DNA of 64,000 nt from Ardenticatenales bacterium. Lineage in GTDB: Bacteria > Chloroflexota > Anaerolineae > Ardenticatenales > Ardenticatenaceae. A model generated the notes under the pieces. That model searched no databases, was not told the origin of the DNA, and worked only from the letters and a program-made list of their open reading frames with translations. The stretch lies in assembly GCA_020634795.1 (NCBI GenBank), contig JACKAZ010000010.1:62001-126000 (forward strand). The letters are read 5' to 3'. Every line of letters begins with the position of its first letter. Position 1 is the first letter of the stretch. This document shows, one piece after another, positions 46,548-54,867 of the stretch. A program made the position numbers and the translations under genes.

Positions 46548-46575
46548 GCCCACAACACGAACGAGGAGGGCAACG

Positions 46576-47412
46576 ATGAGCGATTGGACCGATGAAACAG
46601 CGGAATGGTACGCAGAGAAATACGGTGATTACCCCACCAATCGGCTGGCCGTCGATCAGCTTGAGCTTGAGCCGACGGCACGGATCGTGGATGTGGGCTG
46701 CGGCACAGGCTCCGCGTTGCGCCATGCCGCTCTCACAGTGACTGAGGGCCATCTGATCGGCGTGGATCCGATCTCGCGCATGATCGAGATCGCCGAAGCG
46801 CAGAGCGCCGACCATCCGCACGCGGATCGACTCGAATTTCGGCAAGGGAGCGCCGAGGCAATCCCGGTCGAGGCACGCGACGCCGATCTCGTCTTGGCCT
46901 TCGACTCGTTCGACCACTGGCGCGATGTGGATCGTGGGCTGGCCGAGATTCGGCGCATCTTGCGCGGGGTGGCGAACAGTCGTCGTCAGGACGGGGGCTG
47001 CCCACAGCGCTGCGGCAGGAACAGCCTCGCCACTACGGTGACGAACGCGGGCTTTACCTTGATCGAGCAACAGGAAGTGCGGGGCGAAGGCATCACGTTC
47101 GCGCTTTGGCGCTTCCAGCGCAACAGTAAGCAGCCCCCTTATCACAAGCCCTGCGGCATACGGCAACGACCGTTAAGCACGTGCAACGTGAAGAGCACTC
47201 AAAGCATGATCAGAAGCCCCGTTACAGACTGCTATTCATTCTGTTCCTTCTTTTTGGTGGCCTACCTTACCTACGGTTTCGGCGTTACAATCGCACCGCC
47301 TGCCGAATACCACGTCGGTGATTCAGCCATTTACCCCTACGCCATCCGCTATCAGAGCTACCCAACCAACTTTATGCGCTCTACTTCATTGGCATTGGCG
47401 CAGCAGCCGTAA
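46576..47412 (+). CDS. class I SAM-dependent methyltransferase, 3' part disturbed
   Basis: The N-terminal ~130 residues are a standard class I methyltransferase: ARIVDVGCGTGSALRHAA (motif I), GHLIGVDPISRMIEIAEAQ (motif II acidic residue), SAEAIPVEARDADLVLAFDSFDHW and LAEIRRILR. Then GVANSRRQDGGCPQRCGRN looks out of frame, where the family reads like RPGG-LVVV, and the frame recovers at LATTVTNAGFTLIEQQEVRGEGITFALWRF. Two compensating indels are likely near 46975 and 47030. Residues after about 185 seem to be read-through into the next, broken gene. Substrate unknown (small molecule likely). Start ATG with GGAGGG. Confidence 0.75.
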   Translation: MSDWTDETAEWYAEKYGDYPTNRLAVDQLELEPTARIVDVGCGTGSALRHAALTVTEGHLIGVDPISRMIEIAEAQSADHPHADRLEFRQGSAEAIPVEARDADLVLAFDSFDHWRDVDRGLAEIRRILRGVANSRRQDGGCPQRCGRNSLATTVTNAGFTLIEQQEVRGEGITFALWRFQRNSKQPPYHKPCGIRQRPLSTCNVKSTQSMIRSPVTDCYSFCSFFLVAYLTYGFGVTIAPPAEYHVGDSAIYPYAIRYQSYPTNFMRSTSLALAQQP

Positions 47413-47659
47413 TCGGAGGGGCGTTCTGGCTCTGGCGTGGTCGCTCATGGCGCCTCTACCTAATCGCCGCTTTGCTGCTCTCGATCAGTTGCGCCGGTAT
47501 CGGTTGGTGGGCCGCCACGGGATCGGGACGCTGGGACCACGTCGATTCTATCGAGTATGAAGGGCCAGCTATCAACTGGCCGCGTGGTATGGCCCGACAG
47601 GTGGCTGGCACGTCTGGGAATGCGCATCTAGCGGCTGGCGCTGTCATGTGATCCAAGCA

Positions 47660-48301
47660 GTCAATGACCACCGCCAGAGGCGGTGGCTTGAATGTTAGCC
47701 CTGGAAGGTGCGCTATTACGGTTCTATTGAAGGGATGGTTAGTCAAACAGTCGTCGCCCGCTCAGCGTCCTGACCTTTTTTTCTCTTGCCATGCCACGTA
47801 TTTGCAGAATGCGCTCTTCATTCTCCCACCGTACCCACGCAATACCCACGCGACCATACGTGCTGGCCCCAGTACCGTCTCCGCAGTTCTGGAAACTGGT
47901 CGAACATTCGCAGTGCCAGCTTCCCTTTCAGAAAGCCCATTACTGTCGCAGAGACCGCATGCTTTTTGGCGGTACCGACGGTATCAGATACGTGATCGGC
48001 CTGTACGTTCATCTCCAACTCTTCCACTCCGTCTTTTGCTCACACAGCATATACACCTGCTGCGTGACATACGCCCGTACTTCTGTTTGTAGTATTCGAT
48101 ATCGATACTTCGGACAAAACACCACATGGTATTTGCACTCGTACAGCGAATGCGATAACTTCTTGAATTGACGAGTCATTATGAATCTCCTGTTAGTTTC
48201 GCACCTTCCAGGTTGATTCATGATACTCGTCATTCTCAATACACTGGTACAACCATTACCTATTCCACTGCCTGAGGCAGTGGTTTAAGCCTTTAATTAA
48301 T
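47660..48301 (-). mobile_element. IS200/IS605-type element (642 bp), inserted 3' of TTCAC
   Basis: Carries one disrupted Y1 transposase gene and a subterminal hairpin at each end: CCGCCAGAGGCGG (47670-47682) and CACTGCCTGAGGCAGTG (about 48269-48285). On the minus strand the left flank is TTCAC (48302-48306 complement) and the right end is TTGAC (47660-47664 complement). No target duplication, as expected for single-strand peel-and-paste transposition. No tnpB. Confidence 0.85.
47739..48179 (-). pseudogene. tnpA: IS200-family Y1 transposase, frameshifted
   Basis: Reads MTRQFKKLSHSLYECKYHVVFCPKYRYRIL, typical TnpA with the HVVFCPKYRY signature. Then in another frame VEELEMNVQADHV, FLKGKLALRMFDQFPELRRRYWG and QHVWSRGYCVGTVG, ending before TAA at 47739-47741. 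The catalytic HUH motif region (usually HVHL/HIHL) is disturbed by a frame break after QADHV, and the Tyr-containing tail is shifted too. As written it cannot make active TnpA; sequence error remains possible. Confidence 0.85.
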
Positions 48302-48519
48302 GTGAATGATCTACAGGTCGAGGCCGACCCGAAAGGACGCATCCCCGCCCGGTTCGCGGTAGAGGAGGCAGAGAACCAGCTTGTAGTGACCGTGGCTAAC
48401 GATGTGCGGGTACCCGTGCAACGTTAAGCGGATTCCCGTACCCCGCCCGCGCCCCAAAACGTCGCCCCCGCCTCGTTCTTCCTTGCACATCCGTCGCCAT
48501 CCCCCATGGAGAGCACGCT

Positions 48520-50925
48520 GTGCGAGCACCGTTGTTGCCCCTTGCTTTGCTTTGGATCGCCGGGCTACTGCTCGGCGAACGGGCCGCGCTGGCGGCATGG
48601 CCCTGGCTGGCGGCGGCGGGCGTGGTGTTGCTCTGCGCGGGCTATGCGCAGCGCGGCTGGCCCACGGTCACCGCCACGCGCACGCCGCTCTACGTCGGCT
48701 TGCTCGCCGTGGCGCTACTGCTCGGTGGGGCGCGGGGCGCGGCCCATCGCCCCCAGATCGACGAACGGGCGTTGTCCTTCTACAACGAGAGTGGCGATGT
48801 GGCGCTGCGGGCCACCATCGTCCGCTACCCCGAACGGCGCGGTGCCTACACCCGCTACGAGCTGACGGCCCACGCGCTCCAAACCGACGACGGCCCGTGG
48901 CAGCCGGTGCGGGGCCGCTTCCTCGTCAACCTCAGCCCCTACCCCGCCTACCAGTATGGCGACGCACTCGACCTCTACGGCGAGTTGGTCACCCCGCCCG
49001 TGCTCGACGATTTCGACTACCGCGCCTTCCTCGCCCACAAGGGCATCTTTGCGCTGCTGCGCAACGGCCATGCGGAACGGGTCGCCGAAAGTCGGGGCGC
49101 GCCGCTCTACGAAGCGCTCTTCGCCATCCGCCGCCGCGCCGAAACAACGCTGCAACGGCTGTTGCCCGAACCCCATGCCGCGCTGATGGCCGGCATCTTG
49201 CTCGGCATCGAAAGCGGCATCCCCGACCCGGTGATGGAAGCGTTCAACACGACTGGCACGACCCACGTTTTGGTGATCAGCGGCTCTAACTTTGCGATTC
49301 TGGCAGCACTCTTCCTGCTGGCGGGGCAGCGGCTGCTGGGCGAAAAGCGGGGCGCGCTGCTGGCGCTGCTGGCGATCGCGCTCTACGCGATGCTGGTCGG
49401 CGGCGATCCGCCGGTGGTGCGGGCCGCGCTGATGGGCGGCTTCGCCACGTTGGCGCTGCTGTTGCGGCGGCAGGGAGTGGCGCTCAACACGCTGGCGCTG
49501 GCCGTCATCCTGATGAGCGGTGTCAACTCGGGCCAGCTCTACGATGTCGGCTTTCAGCTGTCGGCACTGGCGACACTGGGGCTGATCCTCTTCGTGCCGC
49601 CGCTGACCGAACGGACCGATCGACTGCTGGCGCGCGTGGGGCTGGGCGATGCGGCCCGTGGCAAGGCGTTGGGCATTCTCAGCGATGCGCTGCTGATCAC
49701 GGTGGCGGCGCAGATCATCACCACGCCCCTCATCGTCGGCACCTTTGGCCGCTTCAGCATCGTTTCGCTGCTCAGCAATCTGCTGATCGTGCCGGTGCAG
49801 GGCTGGCTGATGATCAGCGGGGCGCTGGCGACAGTGGTCGGCATGATCTGGCTGCCGCTCGGTCGGCTGCTGGCCTGGCTGCCCTACGCGGGCATCGGCT
49901 GGACGTTGGCCGTGGTGCGTTGGAGCGCGACGTTGCCCTACGCCAGCATCGCCTTCCCCACCGTCCCGGCGTGGCTGATTTGGCTGGGCTATGCGCTGGG
50001 CGCGGCATGGTGGTGGCGACGTTCCGCCGTCGCGCCCGCCGCGCCCACCCCACGCCCAGCGGTGGAAAGTGCGTTCCCGCCCGCCCGTCGCTGGCTGCCG
50101 TGGCTGGCTTTGCTGGTGGCGGCGCTGCTGCCGTGGTGGGTGGCGCGGCAGTTGCCGGATGGCAAGCTGCATCTTTACATGCTGGACATCGGTCAGGGCG
50201 ACGCGCTGCTGATCGTCGCGCCCGATGGCAAGCAGATCCTAATCGACGGTGGCCCCGACCCCGTGCCGCTGCTGACGGCGCTCGGCGATCGGCTGCCGCC
50301 GTGGGATCGGACGATCGAGCTGCTGGTGCTTTCCCATGCCGACGCTGATCATCTGGGCGGCTTTCCAGAGCTGCTGAGCCGCTACCGTGCTGCCGAAGCG
50401 ATCACCAGCGGCCAGCCGCACGACACCGCGCTCTACAACGCATGGGCCGCGAATTTGGCCACGCAGCACGTGGCCCCCGTCGTGGCGAGGCCGGGCCAAC
50501 GCTGGGAGTTGGGGCGCGGCGCGGCGTTGGAGATCATTGGCCCCGAACCGCCGCCTTTCGAGGGGTTGAACAACAATGGGGTCGTCATGATGCTACGCTA
50601 TGACGACTTCTGCGCTCTGCTCACGGGCGACATCGAGGCGGAAGCCGAGGCGCGGCTCCTGCAACGCGGCGCGGTTGGAGAGTGTGAGTTGCTGAAAGTT
50701 GGACACCACGGCAGTCGGACCTCTACGACCGAGGATTTTCTGGCGGCGGTGCAACCGCGCATCGCCCTCATCTCCGTCGGCATCGACAACAAGTTCGGCC
50801 ACCCCCATCCCGATGTGGTCGAGCGGCTGACAACGGCGGGCGTGACGCTGTTTCGCACCGACGAGCAGGGCACGATCCACCTTTGGAGCGACGGGCAGCA
50901 GCTTTGGGTCGAGACGGAACGGTGA
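48520..50925 (+). CDS. comEC: ComEC/Rec2 DNA uptake channel
   Basis: 801-residue inner-membrane protein that carries single-stranded DNA into the cell during natural transformation. GTG start at 48520 behind GGAGAG. N-terminal helices and an OB-like DUF4131 domain (about 25-190); competence domain with LMAGILLGIESGIPDPVMEAF and THVLVISGSNFAILAALFLLAG, the helical ComEC core; C-terminal metallo-beta-lactamase domain from about 545 (LYMLDIGQGDALLIVAPDG) with the zinc motif SHADADHLGG and later GHHGSRTSTTEDFL. All three domains are full length, so it is likely functional. No other com genes are nearby. Confidence 0.95.
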   Translation: MRAPLLPLALLWIAGLLLGERAALAAWPWLAAAGVVLLCAGYAQRGWPTVTATRTPLYVGLLAVALLLGGARGAAHRPQIDERALSFYNESGDVALRATIVRYPERRGAYTRYELTAHALQTDDGPWQPVRGRFLVNLSPYPAYQYGDALDLYGELVTPPVLDDFDYRAFLAHKGIFALLRNGHAERVAESRGAPLYEALFAIRRRAETTLQRLLPEPHAALMAGILLGIESGIPDPVMEAFNTTGTTHVLVISGSNFAILAALFLLAGQRLLGEKRGALLALLAIALYAMLVGGDPPVVRAALMGGFATLALLLRRQGVALNTLALAVILMSGVNSGQLYDVGFQLSALATLGLILFVPPLTERTDRLLARVGLGDAARGKALGILSDALLITVAAQIITTPLIVGTFGRFSIVSLLSNLLIVPVQGWLMISGALATVVGMIWLPLGRLLAWLPYAGIGWTLAVVRWSATLPYASIAFPTVPAWLIWLGYALGAAWWWRRSAVAPAAPTPRPAVESAFPPARRWLPWLALLVAALLPWWVARQLPDGKLHLYMLDIGQGDALLIVAPDGKQILIDGGPDPVPLLTALGDRLPPWDRTIELLVLSHADADHLGGFPELLSRYRAAEAITSGQPHDTALYNAWAANLATQHVAPVVARPGQRWELGRGAALEIIGPEPPPFEGLNNNGVVMMLRYDDFCALLTGDIEAEAEARLLQRGAVGECELLKVGHHGSRTSTTEDFLAAVQPRIALISVGIDNKFGHPHPDVVERLTTAGVTLFRTDEQGTIHLWSDGQQLWVETER

Positions 50926-51486
50926 AGCGTTCAAGCGTTCGAGCGCAGAGTGTGTGGGTGTGTGGGTGAAAGGAGCTTAGGGAGCTTAGGGAGCTGGGGG
51001 AGCTAGGGGGGATGTCAGAAACAACGGCGATAAGCATTCAAACATTGAAAGTGCCATGCGCCCCGATGCGCGCTTCGCGATTCGCAACCGCACAGCGGTG
51101 AAACAATTCCCCACACCTTCCCATTCGCCATTCGCCATACCCACACACCCACCATCTTCAGACTTTCTTCATACTTTTGGCCGATCGTCATACTTTCTTC
51201 AGAAATTGTGGATAACTCGACCTAAAACGATCCCGTGTGGCGGACAATCTTCACGAAATCGCCAAGATTTTCCGACCTTTTTCTGGTATGATAGATGGGA
51301 GCCTTGTGAATCCTCTCTAGCTCTGGCGTGAGAGGGAACTTTCGCCGCCTTGCTCCCGTCTAACGTAGCGTTGGAAGGCGAGGAGGTTCGCCCCGGTATC
51401 AGGCGCCCTTTCGTAGATACGGATAGGCACCAGACAGCTCACAACGTTTGGTTTCTCTGCCTTCAACCATCCTAACCGAGGCACCC
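50926..51486. other. intergenic region and long leader of WXG100 module 3
   Basis: A GGAGCTTAG/GGGGGAGCTA minisatellite (50972-51010), ATTCGCCATTCGCC-type fragments (51122-51140), an extended -10 TGGTATGAT (51284-51292) and a GC-rich leader to 51486 with hairpin GGCGAGGAGGTTCGCC (51379-51394). No gene seen. Confidence 0.6.
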
Positions 51487-52569
51487 ATGTCAGCGACCAT
51501 CATCCAAGTCCAGTACGACGCCCTAGCTGAGATCGCCGCACGCTTTCAGAATCAGGCGACACTGACCCTCCGTCTGCAACGCCGGTTGACGCATCAGATG
51601 TCGGCGCTGCGGGAAAGCTGGGTGGGTGAGGGGGCGGAGGCCTTCTTCACGGAGATGGAGCAAGCGCTGTTGCCCGCCGTCAGCCGCTTGGCGACAGCGC
51701 TGGAAGAGGCGAATCGCACCACGCAGCAAATTGTGACGACCTTTCAACAGGCCGAAGCGGAAGCGGCAGCGCTTTTCAACGGCGGGTCGCTCTCGGCGGA
51801 TTCTCAGGGGTTCACGGGCCAAGGGGACTTCGCCTACGATAGTACGGATTACGAGGCACCTGACGAGATTGCAGCGCGATGGGCAGGGCTTTCAGATGAA
51901 GAACGGCTTGCGGTACTCACCGCGCTGGCGGCGGAGATCAGTGAATCGTACGAGCTTGCCCATGTCCCAGTCACAGTGTTGGATATCCCCGATCCGCCCG
52001 GTTTAGACAGCCGAGGCTATCGCAACGATAATGGCGTCTTTTTAGACATTGACAATTTGAGCGACCCCACCATCATCGCAACGCTGGCCCATGAAGTGCG
52101 CCACGAAATTCAAAATCACATGGCCGATCGAGTGAATCCCAATGCGTGGGAACAGTTGTTACGGACGATGGGAATTCACGAGGAACCAGTGTGGCCCGAT
52201 CACGGTGTGACGGCAGCGCAGGCACGGGAGTGGGACGAGAATTTCGATAATTACATCTCTCCCGGAGACGACTTGACCGCCTATCGCGATCAAGCGGTTG
52301 AACGGGACGCGCGAGAGTTCGGCGCGGATTACCTGAGCAATCTGACGCTCGAAGAACTTAATGCTACGATCCCGACACCGACCGCAACGCCCAGCCCGCC
52401 CACCGGCACGACGACGACAACAACGCCGTCCCCTCAACCTGCACCGGCGCCCACTGCGCCGCCCACCGCACCAGCGCCGCCCACGGGAACGACAACAACG
52501 ACAACGCCGTCCCCCCAACCCGGCCCAGTACCCACACCACCGCCCAGCCCCCCGCCCGCCTCGTCCTAG
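51487..52569 (+). CDS. WXG100 domain fused to a zinc metallopeptidase-like domain
   Basis: 360 residues from ATG 51487. Residues 1-100 are a WXG100 helical hairpin (IIQVQYDALAEIAARFQNQA; LRESWVGEGAEAFFTEMEQ). A linker includes AARWAGLSDEERLAVLTALA. A compact domain follows with NGVFLDIDNLSDPTIIATLAHEVRHEIQNHM, containing HEVRH, an HExxH zinc motif, and a later Asp/Glu-rich stretch (RDQAVERDAREFGADYLSN) that may supply the third ligand. The tail (from ~295) is a Pro/Thr repeat such as PPTGTTTTTTPSPQP, a wall-spanning or disordered linker. Likely an exported protease effector or surface protein. First gene of a three-gene cluster. Confidence 0.8.
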   Translation: MSATIIQVQYDALAEIAARFQNQATLTLRLQRRLTHQMSALRESWVGEGAEAFFTEMEQALLPAVSRLATALEEANRTTQQIVTTFQQAEAEAAALFNGGSLSADSQGFTGQGDFAYDSTDYEAPDEIAARWAGLSDEERLAVLTALAAEISESYELAHVPVTVLDIPDPPGLDSRGYRNDNGVFLDIDNLSDPTIIATLAHEVRHEIQNHMADRVNPNAWEQLLRTMGIHEEPVWPDHGVTAAQAREWDENFDNYISPGDDLTAYRDQAVERDAREFGADYLSNLTLEELNATIPTPTATPSPPTGTTTTTTPSPQPAPAPTAPPTAPAPPTGTTTTTTPSPQPGPVPTPPPSPPPASS

Positions 52570-52623
52570 CGGAGTGCGCGTGAAGAGTGCAGTAGTAAAA
52601 CACGGGACGCCAGGAGAAAGATC

Positions 52624-53160
52624 ATGTCATTAGAGAGCGCAGCCCGCGCCTACTGGACCGAATCCAACCGAGAAAATTACCTCGAATTGCAGCGCGAGAT
52701 ACAGCGTACCGCCAATTACAGCCCTTATTCAACCGCAATGGGCGATATCTCGCGGGCGTTGGCGGCCAAGGATTACCCTGCTGTCATCGGCCAACTGCGG
52801 CCATTGCTACCGGGGGCCTTCATGAGTCCCTCCTTCCACGACACGCTTGCCGTAGCCCACATGGAATTGGGGGACGAAGTTCGCGCCCTGCGCGAAGCAC
52901 GGTACGCCCAACTGGCATTGCGCGGTATCGCCCTTACCGGCGATGGGAGTAAAGAGAAGCCCTATATTGTACTGCGGGTTCAAGACGAATACGATATGCT
53001 CAACCAGTTGGAGAAAGTCTCAGTCCGTCAACAGCTCGTCCAAGCTGACGGGAAAATGATGGATCAACACATCTGCGACGACGGCAGCTCGATTTGGTTC
53101 GACATCAGCGCCTTTGCCCTCACCAGCGAACTGGCGCGCGAGATCGGCGGTGAGGTGTAA
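52624..53160 (+). CDS. DUF4919-like protein in WXG100 module 3
   Basis: 178 residues, no signal peptide, mainly helical with TPR-like character (AKDYPAVIGQLRPLLPGAFMSPSFHDTLAVAHMELGD). The C-terminal TGDGSKEKPYIVLRVQDEYDML followed by DDGSSIWFDIS resembles proteins annotated DUF4919; this assignment is from memory. Cytoplasmic, and directly between the exported WXG100 peptidase and a lipoprotein, one base from the latter. It may be a chaperone or immunity factor; no direct evidence. Confidence 0.65.
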   Translation: MSLESAARAYWTESNRENYLELQREIQRTANYSPYSTAMGDISRALAAKDYPAVIGQLRPLLPGAFMSPSFHDTLAVAHMELGDEVRALREARYAQLALRGIALTGDGSKEKPYIVLRVQDEYDMLNQLEKVSVRQQLVQADGKMMDQHICDDGSSIWFDISAFALTSELAREIGGEV

Positions 53161-53161
53161 G

Positions 53162-54202
53162 ATGGCCAAAAGACTCTATTCATGCCTGCTGATTGTCATG
53201 CTGGCACTCGGCGCTTGTAGCCAAAACAGCAATCCATCCTCGGGGGAAACCGCAGAAGAAGTCGTGGCGGATTCCACCTTTGTCGGCGATATGCGCCACA
53301 TCGGCTTCGGTGACAACGACCAATCCCTCTTCGCGCTGTACGGTTCGACGATCCATCGTTGGGTTCCCTCCACCGGCGACCACCGTCAGTTTGAGGTTGC
53401 GGCGGCCAGCACCCTTGCCGTCAGCAGCGCCAGCCCCATGCTCTTCGTCGGCACCAACGAGGGGGAGATCGTCGCCCTCGACGCGGAAAGTGGCGCTGAA
53501 GTCCAGCGCTGGACCGCGCACCGCCCCGAATTGGCAACGGACAGCGGAAATATCGGGGTCACGGCGCTGGCGATCAGCGCCGATGGGCAACGGCTGGCCA
53601 GCGGGGGCATCGACGGCAAGGTCGCGCTGTGGACGAGCAGCGGTGACTCGGTCACTTCGTGGGCGACGGAAGGCGAGGTCACCGCCCTTGCGCTCAGCCC
53701 CGACGGAACGCAGGTTGGCGCGGGAGATGGGCAAGGCAAACTCACGATCTTTGACCTGACTAACGACGATCAGCAAAGTGTGGAGATCGGCAAGCATATC
53801 TACGGCATGGCGTGGAGCGGGGACGGGAGTCGGTTGGCGGCGACCGGATCGGACGTGAGCGGCGGCACTTTGCATGTATGGGAGAGCGAGGGATGGTCAG
53901 CGCTCAGTAGCGCCGATAGCGAAGCATGGCTCTATGGGGTTGCCTTCGATCCCAACGATGCCAACCGCCTTGCCGTGGCAAGTCGCAACGGGAGCGTGTT
54001 TCTCTTCGATGCGACAACCGGCAGATCGCTGGAAACGGTGCCAGGGAGCGATCGCGCGGTTTACGCCGTCGCCTTCAACCGTGGCGGCAACTCGGTGGCC
54101 TTTGCGGGGCAGGGGGGCAGTGACGGTGCGGGCGGCGTTGTTTACCTAACGAATCTCGAAAGCGGTGAACTACGCACCTTCGGCTTCGAGGGGCTCGAGT
54201 GA
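53162..54202 (+). CDS. WD40-repeat lipoprotein
   Basis: 346 residues from ATG 53162. Lipoprotein signal MAKRLYSCLLIVMLALGACS with lipobox LGAC, so anchored outside the membrane. Then a beta-propeller of about six or seven WD40 blades, e.g. VTALAISADGQRLASGGIDGKVALW and IYGMAWSGDGSRLAATGSDV, several ending in a W or F followed by D/S as usual. A binding scaffold rather than an enzyme. It starts one base after the previous stop, with GAGGTG ribosome site inside that gene's end. The 3' end overlaps a long hairpin. Confidence 0.85.
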   Translation: MAKRLYSCLLIVMLALGACSQNSNPSSGETAEEVVADSTFVGDMRHIGFGDNDQSLFALYGSTIHRWVPSTGDHRQFEVAAASTLAVSSASPMLFVGTNEGEIVALDAESGAEVQRWTAHRPELATDSGNIGVTALAISADGQRLASGGIDGKVALWTSSGDSVTSWATEGEVTALALSPDGTQVGAGDGQGKLTIFDLTNDDQQSVEIGKHIYGMAWSGDGSRLAATGSDVSGGTLHVWESEGWSALSSADSEAWLYGVAFDPNDANRLAVASRNGSVFLFDATTGRSLETVPGSDRAVYAVAFNRGGNSVAFAGQGGSDGAGGVVYLTNLESGELRTFGFEGLE

Positions 54203-54233
54203 GCAGCGTCTAGCTGCCACTCACTCGAGCCCC
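54190..54233. repeat. 13-bp perfect inverted repeat at the WD40 gene stop codon
   Basis: Arms GGGGCTCGAGTGA (54190-54202) and TCACTCGAGCCCC (54221-54233), plus an inner GCAGC/GCTGC pair. It includes the stop codon. There is no T run, so it could be an RNA stabiliser or a bidirectional pause for the convergent toxin-antitoxin pair. Confidence 0.8.
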
Positions 54234-54342
54234 ACTTCGGCACACCAATCGGCGATGTCTGCCTCCACAGCGCTCCCCGCCACGCCCCCCGTCATCGCAT
54301 CAACGATGAGTGTTTCGAGGCCATGTTCGCTGGTGTCCGTGG

Positions 54343-54864
54343 TCATGGCGTTGTCCAATCAAAGCGGGCGCCGAGGGTCCGTAGAAGTTGAAATAGATCG
54401 TAGTGTGGGATATCGAATTGACGGCAGACGTTTGGGATCGGCACTCGCTTGCGGATTTCTGCCGCATACGTTTCTTGACTGACGACCGCCAACCCTTCAC
54501 TTTTGGCGTAGGCGATGACCCACCCGTCGGCGACCGATGCAAATTCGGCTTTAGCCGCCTCCATAAACTGAGGATTGCCTTGTACCCAATTGATAAGCTG
54601 GCCGTAGAGGATGGCCACCGATTCTTCTTTGGTAGAGGCGATGTGCGTGCGGTCGATGTCGTCTCGCAGCCAGTCTTGTGGCGGCCCTGTCCCATCCACG
54701 ATTTCCTTTTTGACTTTGTCCACAATGACGATACGACCTTCTTGGACGTGATAAGCAAGGCAATCCCAAAAGCCCGGACAGATGTCATGCGCGTAGTAGC
54801 TCCGCACGGCTTGCGTGAGGGCACTTGTATCAATCACAAAAACAGACGCACTTTTCTCTTCCAT
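54343..54864 (-). CDS. DUF4411 PIN-like toxin
   Basis: 173 residues. PIN-like fold: the N-terminal acidic motif FVIDTSAL, a middle VDKVKKEIVDG region, and the C-terminal DGWVIAYAKSEGLAVVSQE acidic segment that completes the metal site. Proteins of this DUF4411 group are usually predicted RNases. It lies 3 bases after the ImmA/IrrE-type gene on the same strand, the standard order for this TA pair. Toxic activity and target are inferred from the family. Confidence 0.85.
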   Translation of the reverse strand: MEEKSASVFVIDTSALTQAVRSYYAHDICPGFWDCLAYHVQEGRIVIVDKVKKEIVDGTGPPQDWLRDDIDRTHIASTKEESVAILYGQLINWVQGNPQFMEAAKAEFASVADGWVIAYAKSEGLAVVSQETYAAEIRKRVPIPNVCRQFDIPHYDLFQLLRTLGARFDWTTP

Positions 54865-54867
54865 AGG

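Larger units (their letters stand above)
46138..46575. other. divergent intergenic region, nuoA and methyltransferase promoters
   Basis: Holds both promoters listed separately. No ORF with coding signals; a GCAAGGGCAAGGC-like segment lies near 46385-46400. Confidence 0.7.
47181..48427 (+). pseudogene. small membrane protein gene interrupted by IS200-type element
   Basis: Left part 47181-47659: YRLLFILFLLFGGLPYL, then (other frame) YFIGIGAAAVIGGAFWLW and LYLIAALLLSISCAGIGWWAA, then GWHVWECASSGWRCHVIQA. The right part 48302-48427 continues VNDLQVEADPKGRIPARFAV up to a TAA. Joining across the element at GTGAA restores CAA GCA GTG AAT GAT CTA, so the element split one gene. The left part has at least two extra frame breaks. 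The intact protein would be a two- or three-helix membrane protein with a C-terminal extracellular domain; family unknown. Confidence 0.65.

Noticed and set aside
50972..51010. Small ORFs over the GGAGCTTAG tract
   Set aside because: Low-complexity minisatellite with no coding signal.
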